A DNA stretch of 64,000 nt from Candidatus Pantoea formicae (GTDB taxonomy: Bacteria > Pseudomonadota > Gammaproteobacteria > Enterobacterales > Enterobacteriaceae): contig NZ_VWXD01000001.1 of NCBI RefSeq assembly GCF_011752625.1, forward strand, positions 806,001 to 870,000, in the 5' to 3' direction. The position numbers and the translations under genes are program-made. Below the pieces are notes generated by a model. It saw only the letters and a program-made list of their open reading frames with translations. It was not told the origin of the DNA and did no database searches. Of the stretch, positions 34,446 to 42,896 are shown one piece after another. Each line of letters opens with the position of its first letter. Position 1 is the first letter of the stretch.

Positions 34446-35477
34446 ATGAAAACATTGTTACCCACTTCCACCGCAGGCAGCTTGCCGAAGCCCTCTTGGC
34501 TGGCACAACCAGAAACTCTGTGGTCACCGTGGAAATTGCAAGGCCAGGAATTAGTTGACGGCAAAAAAGATGCGCTGCGTTTGATTTTGGATGATCAAAT
34601 TCAGGCCGGTATTGATATCGTTAGCGATGGCGAACAAACACGCCAGCATTTCGTTACCACCTTTATTGAACACCTCAACGGCGTTGATTTTGAAAAACGT
34701 GAGATCGTGAGAATTCGTAATCGCTATGACGCGAGTGTGCCAACCGTTATTAATGCGGTAGCACGTATGAAACCTGTGTTCATTGAAGATGCAAAATTCT
34801 TGCGTCAGCAAACCAAGCAGCCCATCAAATGGGCTCTGCCGGGTCCAATGACCATGATCGATACGCTTTATGATAATCACTACAAAAGCCGCGAAAAACT
34901 GGCGTGGGAATTTGCCAAGATCCTTAACCAAGAAGCCAAAGAGTTAGAGGCCGTAGGCATCGACATTATTCAGTTCGATGAGCCCGCTTTTAACGTGTTC
35001 TTCGATGAGGTGAATGATTGGGGTATCGCTGCTCTTGAACGTGCAGTAGAAGGCCTCAAGTGCGAGACTGCCGTGCATATCTGCTATGGCTATGGCATCA
35101 AAGCTAATACTGACTGGAAAAAGACGTTGGGTTCAGAGTGGCGACAGTATGAAGAGATCTTCCCTAAACTGCAGCAGTCTTCTATTGATATCGTGTCACT
35201 GGAATGCCAGAACTCGCGCGTGCCAATGGATCTGATTGAGCTGATCCGCGGTAAGAAAGTCATGGTTGGAGCCATTGATGTCGCAACTAATGACATTGAG
35301 ACACCGGAACAAGTCGCTGACACGCTGCGTAAAGCACTGCAGTTTGTCGATGCTGATAAACTCTATCCTTCGACCAACTGCGGTATGACGCCATTATCTC
35401 GTGAGATTGCGCGCGGTAAACTGAATGCGTTGAGCGCGGGCGCTGCGATTGTTCGCAATGAACTGCTGGGCAAATAA
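34446..35477 (+). CDS. mesD: MesD, folate-independent core methionine synthase (MetE C-terminal-like)
   Basis: A 343-residue protein corresponding to the catalytic carboxyl-terminal half of MetE, without the folate-binding amino-terminal half. The zinc ligands are visible: His and Cys in VHICYGY (near residue 213), Glu in SLECQNS (near 255) and Cys in TNCGMTP (near 317). The homocysteine site aspartate is in QFDEPAF. It methylates homocysteine from a donor other than methyl-folate. It is paired with mesX in one operon under the met boxes. Confidence 0.9.
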   Translation: MKTLLPTSTAGSLPKPSWLAQPETLWSPWKLQGQELVDGKKDALRLILDDQIQAGIDIVSDGEQTRQHFVTTFIEHLNGVDFEKREIVRIRNRYDASVPTVINAVARMKPVFIEDAKFLRQQTKQPIKWALPGPMTMIDTLYDNHYKSREKLAWEFAKILNQEAKELEAVGIDIIQFDEPAFNVFFDEVNDWGIAALERAVEGLKCETAVHICYGYGIKANTDWKKTLGSEWRQYEEIFPKLQQSSIDIVSLECQNSRVPMDLIELIRGKKVMVGAIDVATNDIETPEQVADTLRKALQFVDADKLYPSTNCGMTPLSREIARGKLNALSAGAAIVRNELLGK

Positions 35478-35511
35478 TCGTAACAGCTGATAGCCTACAT
35501 CAGTCTGGGTT

Positions 35512-35542
35512 TGAGAGATGTGAGCTAGCCTCACATCTCTCA
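35512..35542. terminator. Perfect 13-bp hairpin after mesD
   Basis: TGAGAGATGTGAG and CTCACATCTCTCA pair perfectly around CTAGC, 34 bases after the mesD stop. No T run follows on either strand, so termination is probable but not certain. It also separates mesD from the convergent immunity gene. Confidence 0.55.
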
Positions 35543-35664
35543 GCCGGACTGGCTATTGAACTAAACATTTTGAATGTTAGCCATCCGTTCACCTCAATAT
35601 TCATAAACTATCTTAAGCACTGGATATTAGCGTCCTGTAAATATTGAAATCGAGCCTGAATGCG

Positions 35665-35874
35665 TCATGGGGTTCTGTTCTTCCTGCCCATAATAAAGCC
35701 GGTAATTTTCAAAAAAACGCTCATTGTTCCCCACCAGGTTAAAGTAGTCACCATTAATCGGGATAATTCAGCAGGGGCAGCATATTCTCCATTCCCCACG
35801 CTTGCGCCATTAAGGAATAGATTACCCACCATTATGCCGAAAAAAACGCAAAGACCTTTGATTAGATTACCCAT
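35665..35874 (-). CDS. Candidate microcin immunity protein
   Basis: A 69-residue protein with two predicted membrane helices (about residues 4-23 and 42-62) and a basic end (GRKNRTP). Microcin immunity proteins such as Cvi and MchI have this size and layout, though I see no clear sequence similarity. The ATG follows a good site (CAGGGAAG). It lies 47 bases downstream of the microcin-like precursor on the same strand with a small hairpin between them. Function is inferred from position, size and topology. Experimental proof would be protection of cells from the neighbouring peptide. Confidence 0.65.
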   Translation of the reverse strand: MGNLIKGLCVFFGIMVGNLFLNGASVGNGEYAAPAELSRLMVTTLTWWGTMSVFLKITGFIMGRKNRTP

Positions 35875-35887
35875 AGTCTTCCCTGAA

Positions 35888-35909
35888 AGCCTGACACTAG
35901 GGCCAGGCT
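35888..35909 (-). promoter_or_regulatory. Hairpin between microcin-like precursor and immunity gene
   Basis: AGCCTG and CAGGCT pair around a 10-base loop, immediately before the immunity ribosome site. It could adjust the ratio of the two products or protect the upstream message end. Confidence 0.35.
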
Positions 35910-35921
35910 CATTAATTTAAT

Positions 35922-36245
35922 TTACCAACTGCACTGGCCGCCAATGCTACTGCCGCCATTGCGGCTGCCACTGTTGTTGTTGGACGATGAAGATGTTGAG
36001 CAATCGCTACCCAAAGCGGCACCGGCCATGCCCAGTGCTGCCCCTACAGGGCCGCCACCTGCTGCGCCCAACACCCCGCCAATCAGAATCGCTTTATTAC
36101 AGTTCGCTACACCGGGATCGTTATAACGTGGATTGCCCTTGTTGTTCGAATTACCACTGTTTTTTGGATTACCCATTCCATGTTTATCAGCATAATTACC
36201 GGCACCGGATACCATCATCATTTCTTCAGCACTGAGTGTTTTCAT
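35922..36245 (-). CDS. Candidate class II microcin precursor with double-glycine-type leader
   Basis: A 107-residue peptide. Residues 1-15 (MKTLSAEEMMMVSGA) match the leaders of microcins V, L and E492: charged start, hydrophobic spacing, and a Gly-Ala end for C39 peptidase. Cutting after residue 15 leaves a 92-residue product: a polar Asn/Gly-rich part (16-48), a hydrophobic Gly/Ala helix (52-79, AILIGGVLGAAGGGPVGAAL) and a Ser/Asn/Gly-rich tail (83-104). Cysteines are at 49, 82 and 105. The layout resembles class II microcins; the Ser-rich tail recalls siderophore-type class IIb, but the end is CSW rather than Ser. AAGGGT precedes the ATG. No maturation genes and no adjacent exporter. Confidence 0.82.
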   Translation of the reverse strand: MKTLSAEEMMMVSGAGNYADKHGMGNPKNSGNSNNKGNPRYNDPGVANCNKAILIGGVLGAAGGGPVGAALGMAGAALGSDCSTSSSSNNNSGSRNGGSSIGGQCSW

Positions 36246-36264
36246 GTCATACCCTTATTTTCAA

Positions 36265-36281
36265 CACCACGCAGCGTGGTG
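36265..36281 (-). promoter_or_regulatory. Palindrome in the leader of the microcin-like gene
   Basis: CACCACG and CGTGGTG are perfect inverted repeats three bases apart, 20 bases before the start codon and next to the ribosome site. It may be an RNA hairpin that controls translation or a protein-binding site. Confidence 0.4.
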
Positions 36282-36383
36282 GCGCAAGAGTATCGCATTG
36301 CTTTTATCTGTCATTAGCTGAACCAGTAAAGTAGAAAGCTTAAAATAACAACCAATATTAACTTTCGAGCCATTCATTTATAA

Positions 36384-36427
36384 GAAAAAATAAGGCGTGA
36401 TATTGGCAAAAATTCCTCTATCACGCC
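36384..36427 (-). terminator. Terminator of the PQQ dehydrogenase gene
   Basis: GGCGTGATA and TATCACGCC form a perfect 9-bp stem with a 16-base loop. Read on the minus strand it is followed by TTATTTTTTCTT. It isolates the microcin-like gene from read-through. Confidence 0.72.
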
Positions 36428-36442
36428 GCTTCTCATTTTTAT

Positions 36443-38899
36443 TTATTTTTCTGGTAATGCGTACGCCATCACATAATCACCTTCTGGGGTCTCCATAAAG
36501 TGATGCCCGGCGGCAACAATCACCAGATATTCTCTGCCATTTTGCGTATAGATCATCGGGTTCGCTTGCCCTCCCGCAGGCAGTTCCGTGCTCCACACTT
36601 CTTTCCCTGTTTGCATGTCGATGGCGCGAATCAAGTCATCGGTGGCAGCTGCAACAAAAATCAAGCCGCTGGCCGTTACCACTGTGCCTCCGTTATTCGG
36701 CGTACCGATATTAATGGGGAGACCGGTTGGCATACCGAATGGGCCATTGCGACGTGCGGTGCCTAGTGGTCGATCCCAGACAGTGCGACCGTCACGCATA
36801 TCAATAGCTCGGATACCGCCGTATGGTGGCTCCTTGCATAACATACCTGTGTAAGGTAAACGCCAGCCTGCATTGACGTTGACCGCATAAGGCACGCCAA
36901 TCTGCGGATCGCCTGCCCCTTCGGCATGTCCGGTATCGTGGGGGTTGTAAGGGATTTCATCACGCGGTTTCCAGCCAAGCGCATCCGCTTTAGCACGAGG
37001 CACCAAGATATTGTAGTTTGGCATATCGTTGTAGTTAGCAATGATAATGCCGCGTGTCGGGTCAACAGCGATGCTGCCCCAATCCGAACCACCGTTATAG
37101 CCTGGGTATTCAATAGAGTGACGATCAGCCTCTGGAGGCGTGTATTGGCCTTTATAGCTCGCCTTCTGGAACTGAATACGACATACAAGTTGGTCGACCG
37201 GCGTGAGGCCCCACATGTCCTGTGGCGTTAAATCCGGTTTGCTGAGGTGATGGAATAACGAATAAGGCTGCGTAGGTGAACGCTGGTCCGGCTCTGCTCC
37301 CCCGCCCGGAACAGGTCGCTCCTCGACACCAAACAGCGATTTACCCGTTCGACGATCCAGGACATAAATTTCACCCTGTTTTGTCGGCATGATAATCGCC
37401 GGGATTTTTCCCCCGGTTTTATCAGGATAATCCACCAGCGTGGGCTGTGAGCCGGGATCGTAGTCCCACACGTCCTTATGTGCGGTCTGGAATGTCCAGG
37501 CGGGAAGGCCGGTTTCGATATTTAATGCAGTCAGCGAAACAGAATATTTGTTCTCTGCTGGTGTACGTGTGCCACTCCAGTAGTCGCCGGAAGAGTTGCC
37601 CACAGGGAGGTAGACCAGCCCCAACTTGTCATCCCCGGTAAACGAAGTCCAAACATCTGGAGAGCCGCGTTTATAGGCGTTTGGCCCTTTTTTCGGCGTT
37701 GCGGTGTCCGGTGCTGCTGGGTCCCAAGCCCACTTTTCAGCACCGGTGCGAACATCATAAGCTTTGATCACGCCCGGAGGGCCAAACGCGCGCTGACCAT
37801 CAATGGTCTGGTGTGCCACGACTAAGGTGTCACGGATGACGACAGGCGCAGAGTTTATCGCCACATAGCCGTCATAGGTCTCACCCATATCTTCTGCCAG
37901 ATTGACCGTTCCCTGATGACCGAAACTACGGCAGACTTCACCGGTTTTGGCATTCAATTCAATAATGCGCGCGTCCAGCGTGCCGAGAATGATCCGCTGC
38001 TGGCAATCATTATTATCACCAGCTGGTGCATCTGCCACTTGCCCCAGTGTGGCGTGGCTGTTGGTTTGGCTGTCATACCAGGTTAAGCCACGGCAAGCCG
38101 CAGTGTAGGGGATCGATTTGTCACTAACTTTGGGGTCAAAGTGCCACTTCTCTTTACCTGTCGCGGCATCAAGGGCAAACACCCTGTTGCGCGCGGTACA
38201 GGTGTACAAGGTATCGCCCACTTTAATTGGCGTATTTTCGGCTCCCCAGCGCGCTTTCGGGAGATCCCCCGTTCTAAATTGCCACGCGAGTTTGAGATTT
38301 TTGACATTCTCTGGAGTGATTTGCTTGGCATTAACAAAACGTTGCGACGCGAGCGAACCGCCATAAGTGTACCAATCACCGCTGTCAGGAAGGGAGGCTT
38401 TCCCGTTGCCGGTATCAGCCAAATAGTTGGCAGAACCCGCAGCAGGTACGTCTTTCGCCGGTGTTTCATTTAGCGGCGCAAAAGGCAGTGCCGCTGCCAC
38501 AGCAAAGGCCAGGATCAGCACCCCAGCCAGCACGCGAGACGCACCGCGGCTAATGCGGGGGGCCAGTGTGGGAAGCTGAAAAGCAAACCAGATGCCCAGA
38601 ATCAGCATGAGTGCAAAACGTGGGACCCAGCGCCAGTAATCCAACCCGGATTCCCGAATTGTCCAGATTAAGGTGCCTATAAACACCAGCGCAAACCAAG
38701 TTGCGCCACTGCTGCGTTTCATAAAAATCAGTACAGCAGAGATGATTAGCCCTATGCCGGCTAATACGTAATACCAGTTGCCCCCCAATACCGCGAGCCA
38801 GCCTCCTCCTGCAGCAAGCGTTAAACCAAGCAGCAGTAGAATCAGAGCAAATAATTTATTCCAGAATGAAAGTCTGGTTATTCGGTTTGCGATGTTCAA
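36443..38899 (-). CDS. PQQ-dependent membrane dehydrogenase, glucose/quinate family (Gcd-like)
   Basis: An 818-residue enzyme with five membrane helices in the first 150 residues (AAGGGWLAVLGGNWYYVLAG is typical of Gcd) and a periplasmic eight-bladed PQQ propeller with repeated tryptophan-docking motifs (ALDAATGKEKWHFDP, VWDYDPGSQPTLVDY, AIDMQTGKEVWSTELP). It oxidises an aldose or cyclic polyol and reduces ubiquinone. The start is TTG 38899 after AAGGA; an earlier GTG at 38956 has no site. The sequence differs clearly from E. coli Gcd in the propeller, so glucose is likely but not certain. PQQ synthesis genes are not in the window. Confidence 0.9.
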   Translation of the reverse strand: MNIANRITRLSFWNKLFALILLLLGLTLAAGGGWLAVLGGNWYYVLAGIGLIISAVLIFMKRSSGATWFALVFIGTLIWTIRESGLDYWRWVPRFALMLILGIWFAFQLPTLAPRISRGASRVLAGVLILAFAVAAALPFAPLNETPAKDVPAAGSANYLADTGNGKASLPDSGDWYTYGGSLASQRFVNAKQITPENVKNLKLAWQFRTGDLPKARWGAENTPIKVGDTLYTCTARNRVFALDAATGKEKWHFDPKVSDKSIPYTAACRGLTWYDSQTNSHATLGQVADAPAGDNNDCQQRIILGTLDARIIELNAKTGEVCRSFGHQGTVNLAEDMGETYDGYVAINSAPVVIRDTLVVAHQTIDGQRAFGPPGVIKAYDVRTGAEKWAWDPAAPDTATPKKGPNAYKRGSPDVWTSFTGDDKLGLVYLPVGNSSGDYWSGTRTPAENKYSVSLTALNIETGLPAWTFQTAHKDVWDYDPGSQPTLVDYPDKTGGKIPAIIMPTKQGEIYVLDRRTGKSLFGVEERPVPGGGAEPDQRSPTQPYSLFHHLSKPDLTPQDMWGLTPVDQLVCRIQFQKASYKGQYTPPEADRHSIEYPGYNGGSDWGSIAVDPTRGIIIANYNDMPNYNILVPRAKADALGWKPRDEIPYNPHDTGHAEGAGDPQIGVPYAVNVNAGWRLPYTGMLCKEPPYGGIRAIDMRDGRTVWDRPLGTARRNGPFGMPTGLPINIGTPNNGGTVVTASGLIFVAAATDDLIRAIDMQTGKEVWSTELPAGGQANPMIYTQNGREYLVIVAAGHHFMETPEGDYVMAYALPEK

Positions 38900-39203
38900 A
38901 ATAATGTTCCTTTGCCATAAATAATTACAGGATTGAATATTTTTTAAACTTCGCACTAAATTTTAGGATATTGGTCTGATTCTGCCGGGTTTATTGATCA
39001 AGATGAGAAACAATCCGCACTTTTATGGCATCTAATCCCCAATAGTTTCTGAGGTGAATTATTTTCACGCCTTGAGCAATTTTCACCAACTTATTTTCTC
39101 AAGCAAAAAACACTCTTTTTGATCTAGCGCAAGATCGCTACCCTGCTCTGCTGTCAGCTTATTCCTACAGGCGTAGAACGCCGCATAACAAGAGGATTTC
39201 AGC
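38900..39203. other. Divergent promoter region, 304 bases
   Basis: AT-rich region between the PQQ dehydrogenase gene and a 34-codon membrane-protein gene. It contains an FNR-like site at 39119-39132 and no other open frame I would support. Confidence 0.45.
39119..39132 (+). promoter_or_regulatory. FNR-like site
   Basis: TTGAT-CTAG-CGCAA matches eight of ten positions of TTGAT-N4-ATCAA. It is centred about 78 bases before the ATG of the 34-residue membrane protein, a plausible activation position for a promoter near 39155. Confidence 0.35.
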
Positions 39204-39308
39204 ATGACAGGTAAAATGGGCTTGGCGGGATTGTTATTGGTGTGGCTGGTGTATGTCGCGTGGATGGTGAGTTATTACTCAGGTACATTCTCACTGTTTA
39301 CGCATTAG
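39204..39308 (+). CDS. 34-residue single-helix membrane protein
   Basis: A very short gene: the product begins MTGKMGLAGLL, holds one hydrophobic helix (about residues 6-23, rich in Leu, Val and Trp) and ends SLFTH. AGAGGA lies 9 bases before the ATG, which supports translation. I do not recognise a family. Its size and single helix place it with small stress- or oxygen-regulated membrane proteins of enteric bacteria. The FNR-like site upstream is weak support for oxygen control. Confidence 0.6.
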   Translation: MTGKMGLAGLLLVWLVYVAWMVSYYSGTFSLFTH

Positions 39309-39344
39309 ATGCTGCGTTTTTAACGTTAATTCTGTCTCATACTG

Positions 39345-39377
39345 AATCACCGCTATCCCTGAGAAATAGCGGTGATT
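39345..39377. terminator. 12-bp perfect hairpin between convergent genes
   Basis: AATCACCGCTAT and ATAGCGGTGATT pair perfectly with a 9-base loop, between the 34-codon gene (plus) and the siderophore ABC gene (minus). No T run; a bidirectional transcript end is probable from position. Confidence 0.5.
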
Positions 39378-39436
39378 GCTATTAGCTGGTGGTGACAAAA
39401 GGCAATCTTCAATATTGGGATTTGCCGCCAAGTCGA

Positions 39437-41152
39437 TTAGCTTTCACCCTCCTGTGCTGTCCACAACTCGCGATACAATCCGGGACGTTTAACCAGTTCC
39501 TGGTGTACCCCGGATTGCACAATTCGCCCTTTTTCCAGCACCAGAATCTGAGAAGCAAATTCAACCGTTCGCAACCGGTGCGCCACCATTACGACCGTTT
39601 TCCCTTTCGCCAGTTGCGTTAACGCCTGCTGAACCTCAGCCTGAGACAGGGGGTCCAATAATGCCGTCGCTTCATCCAGTACAATAATGGGCGGATTTTT
39701 AAGCATCATTCGGGCAATTGACAAACGCTGTCTCTCGCCGCCTGACAAGCGCTGGGCGCCCTCACCCAACGGAGTGTCATAACCTTGCGGCAGACGCGAG
39801 ATAAAATCGTCGCAATGTGCGGCATGGCAGGCCGCACGTACTGCTTCATCACTGGCTTCAGGACGGCCAATGCGCACGTTATCCATCACGCTGCCATCAA
39901 AGAGTTGCACGTCCTGGAATACATAACCGATGCGGCTGTATATTTGCTCACTGCCGAGTGACTGGAGTGGCACGCTGCCCAAGGTGATTTCACCTGTAGC
40001 GATCGGCCAGAAACCGCCCAACAAATGCAGTAGCGTGCTTTTGCCACTGCCCGATGTGCCGACAATCGCCGTGACGCTCCCTTCCGGTACACGGAAGCTG
40101 ATGTCCTTCACCACCTCATCGTCCTGATAGGCAAAGCTAACCTTTTCAAAAGCAATATCATTCTGTGGTGTTAGATCGCGCGTACCCTGTTCCGGCATGC
40201 CAGGCTGCGCCATAAGTGCATCAATGCGCGAGGCGGATTGCTGCATGACACGCAGTAAAGTGAAATAGGCTGCGGCTTCCAGCAGCGGATCAATGACCTT
40301 GACCGCGACCAGCACAAACAATAGCCACGTTAAAAGGCTAATTTCTTGCAGTTGGAAAAGATGTGCCGCCATGAGAAAGAGCAACACAACACCGCATTCC
40401 ATGAGCAAACGAAAAAGCTGCACACTGCCACCACCCCAAGCCTCAATTCCCATACTGGCACGGCGAATCGCGGCAAAGGACTCATCAAGCCGCTGAACCA
40501 TTGGCCCTGCGCGATGATATAAGCGTAGCGTTCTGATTCCACTGATGAACTCTAGCAGTAGCCCTGACGCCTGCACGAAGCGCGCGCCCTGTTGCTGTGT
40601 ACCCATTAACAATCGTTTTCCCATCCACCACATCAGCAGCACTGCGGGTGGCAATGTCACCACCAACGCCAGCGTTAAACGCAGATCGATGCAGGTTAAA
40701 CCCAGCAGGAAAATCAGCGACGTCGCCAGTCCCGCAATCACCTCCGGGAGCAAATGTGAGAAGATCTCCTCGACGCGACGCATGGCATCCGTCAGTAATG
40801 TGCTGGTTTCACCCAATCTTTTGCGCTGAAAATAACCGAGCGGAAGGTGGCGTAGTTTGTCAGTGGTGGTTTCACGCACATCGTGCATCAGTTGATAACT
40901 GCCTAAAAAACAACGTAACTGTCCGATATGCGAAAACACCAGTTGCCCAGCCAGGCAAAGGAGCAGTACTGCCGCGAGTTGCCCCCAAAATAACGCATCC
41001 AAGTGTGACGTTGTCACTTTAGCAATGCCCCACCAGGCAATGAAAAACGGCAATACCATGCACAATTGGGCCAGGAAACGACATAACATCCCTGTCAGTA
41101 ATTGCGAACGTCCGGCAGAAGGCTGGCTCAATACCCGATTAATCAGTGACAT
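39437..41152 (-). CDS. Siderophore-type ABC transporter, permease-ATPase subunit 2 (YbtQ/IrtB-like)
   Basis: A 571-residue half transporter with six helices (about 15-300) and an ATPase: Walker A GTSGSGKST near residue 364, signature LSGGERQRLSIARMM and Walker B IIVLDEATALLD. It overlaps the upstream ABC gene by 14 bases, so they form a heterodimer. Transporters of this exporter-like fold beside a TonB receptor and AraC regulator, as in the yersiniabactin locus (YbtPQ), import ferric siderophore through the inner membrane. GAGGA precedes ATG 41152. Confidence 0.87.
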   Translation of the reverse strand: MSLINRVLSQPSAGRSQLLTGMLCRFLAQLCMVLPFFIAWWGIAKVTTSHLDALFWGQLAAVLLLCLAGQLVFSHIGQLRCFLGSYQLMHDVRETTTDKLRHLPLGYFQRKRLGETSTLLTDAMRRVEEIFSHLLPEVIAGLATSLIFLLGLTCIDLRLTLALVVTLPPAVLLMWWMGKRLLMGTQQQGARFVQASGLLLEFISGIRTLRLYHRAGPMVQRLDESFAAIRRASMGIEAWGGGSVQLFRLLMECGVVLLFLMAAHLFQLQEISLLTWLLFVLVAVKVIDPLLEAAAYFTLLRVMQQSASRIDALMAQPGMPEQGTRDLTPQNDIAFEKVSFAYQDDEVVKDISFRVPEGSVTAIVGTSGSGKSTLLHLLGGFWPIATGEITLGSVPLQSLGSEQIYSRIGYVFQDVQLFDGSVMDNVRIGRPEASDEAVRAACHAAHCDDFISRLPQGYDTPLGEGAQRLSGGERQRLSIARMMLKNPPIIVLDEATALLDPLSQAEVQQALTQLAKGKTVVMVAHRLRTVEFASQILVLEKGRIVQSGVHQELVKRPGLYRELWTAQEGES

Positions 41153-42896
41153 AATTGGTTTCCTCTGCACGAATATGCCAGTGTGCTAGATCAAACTGGC
41201 TGTGCCATAACATCTGATATCCCATGTCGCTGGCTAATAAACTTTCGTGCCGTCCCTGCGCAGCAACCTCACCTTGCGCCATCATGACGATGCAATCAGC
41301 TTGCTGCACGGCAAACAAGCGGTGCGCGATGCTGATGAGTGTGGTATCGGGACGCGCCAAGCGGAGCGCGCGATAAAACGCCGCTTCGGTTAAGGCATCG
41401 GCAAACGCGGTGGCCTCGTCAAGAATCAAAATCGGGGTATGGGCAACCAGTGCGCGGGCGATCGCTATCCGCTGCCGCTCGCCTCCTGACAATGTCACAC
41501 CTCGTTCCCCCACGGTGCTGTGAAGTCCTTGCGGCAAACTACGCACCCAGTTTTCGGCCTGTGCCAAGGTTAACGCCTGCCACAATTCGGCTTCACTGGC
41601 CTGCGGATTCCCGAGCCGTAAGTTATCGGCCAAGGTGCCCTGTAGCAGAAATACCTCTTGCGATACCAATGCTAAGCGTTGCGCGCGCGTCGCATCATGC
41701 AGCTGTTGGACGCTAACCTCACCCAGTGTGATATCTCCCTGTGAAGGCGGTAATAATCCTGCTAGCAAACAGGCAAGCGTGGACTTCCCCGCCCCCGAGG
41801 GTCCAACCAAGGCGTAGAAACGCCCCGTCTCAAACCGAAGCGAGACAGATTTCGCCACATTCGTGTCGTCGTATCCGAAACTCAGTTGATGCGTTTGTAA
41901 TACGTTGGATACCGGCAACGCCGTTTCGGGTTGCGGTGGAGGGCAATCCAACAGCGGCATAATTCTTCCCACACCGGAAAAAATTTCCCTCAGCATGGAG
42001 CTTAAAAATGTGACGCGCAGCAAAGGCTTGAGCAAGCCACTACCGAGAATGAGCACCAACAGCAGTGTCCCAATAGTGAGGCTGCCATGCGCCACCCGCC
42101 ACAAGCCAATCGGCAGCAAGATGAATAAGTTCGCATTAAGGATCACGACAAAAGCAGACCATGCTGGCACGGCGTGGCGAGTGAAATTCACCACCAACTG
42201 ATGGTAAGCATCCAGCCGCTGATTCAGCAGGCGAAATGCACGTGATGATTGCTGAAATGCTTTCATCACAGGCACACCTCGGACATATTCCACCAGCGCG
42301 CTGTCAAGTTCCGCGGAAGCGCGATGATACTGTGCCGTTCGCTCCGCCATACCCCGAGAAAATATCTTTTGCGCCAGCAGCGCCAAAGGAACAGTAGCCA
42401 GTGCCGCGAGCGCCATGGGCCAGTCAAGCCAGAACAGGAACAGCGCGGCGATCAAGGGACTTAACAGCGCGCCAATCAAATCAACACTGTGGTGCGCGAT
42501 GAAATTTTCAACCCGCTCGACGTCATTCAGGATGATGTTACGCAGACTGGCACTGCTATAAGGGCTGAGACGCAGCAATGCGATACGTGCCAATGACTGC
42601 GCGAGGCGCAATCGGGTTTGATAGAGCACGCGGAATGCGGTGAGATGGCTGAAATAACCTGCAAGTGACAACAACGCATATTTGCCAATCAGCGCCGTAA
42701 GTAACCACCCCGCCAAGTTCATCAGCGTATTCGCAGGGTCAACAGCGATAGCGGCCTGCCATAACAACACGTAGGGCACCAGCTCAAGCATCACTGCCAC
42801 CGCAGCCAGACACAATGCCAGCAAAAACGTGCTGCTCTCCCCTCGAAGCAGACTTAACGTGTCGCGCAGCGGCGAGCTTGCCCTAGCGTGCGTCAT
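41139..42896 (-). CDS. Siderophore-type ABC transporter, permease-ATPase subunit 1 (YbtP/IrtA-like)
   Basis: A 585-residue half transporter: membrane domain (about 20-310), ATPase with Walker A GPSGAGKST, signature [15 protein letters not shown] and Walker B ILILDEATAFAD. The DEATAFAD form recalls YbtP-type subunits. ATG 42896 follows AGGGG and overlaps the preceding small gene by 14 bases. With its partner it would carry the iron-siderophore complex into the cytoplasm. Nothing in the sequence excludes export, but the TonB receptor, Fur boxes and absence of synthesis genes favour import. Confidence 0.87.
   Translation of the reverse strand: MTHARASSPLRDTLSLLRGESSTFLLALCLAAVAVMLELVPYVLLWQAAIAVDPANTLMNLAGWLLTALIGKYALLSLAGYFSHLTAFRVLYQTRLRLAQSLARIALLRLSPYSSASLRNIILNDVERVENFIAHHSVDLIGALLSPLIAALFLFWLDWPMALAALATVPLALLAQKIFSRGMAERTAQYHRASAELDSALVEYVRGVPVMKAFQQSSRAFRLLNQRLDAYHQLVVNFTRHAVPAWSAFVVILNANLFILLPIGLWRVAHGSLTIGTLLLVLILGSGLLKPLLRVTFLSSMLREIFSGVGRIMPLLDCPPPQPETALPVSNVLQTHQLSFGYDDTNVAKSVSLRFETGRFYALVGPSGAGKSTLACLLAGLLPPSQGDITLGEVSVQQLHDATRAQRLALVSQEVFLLQGTLADNLRLGNPQASEAELWQALTLAQAENWVRSLPQGLHSTVGERGVTLSGGERQRIAIARALVAHTPILILDEATAFADALTEAAFYRALRLARPDTTLISIAHRLFAVQQADCIVMMAQGEVAAQGRHESLLASDMGYQMLWHSQFDLAHWHIRAEETNYVTD

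Noticed and set aside
35660..35920. Plus-strand 86-codon frame over the immunity gene
   Set aside because: Antisense to the better-supported minus-strand gene, which has a good ribosome site and clear helices.
39437..42896. ABC pair read as a drug or peptide exporter
   Set aside because: The fold is exporter-like, but Fur boxes, the TonB receptor and AraC regulator match YbtPQ-type importers, and no C39 domain is present.
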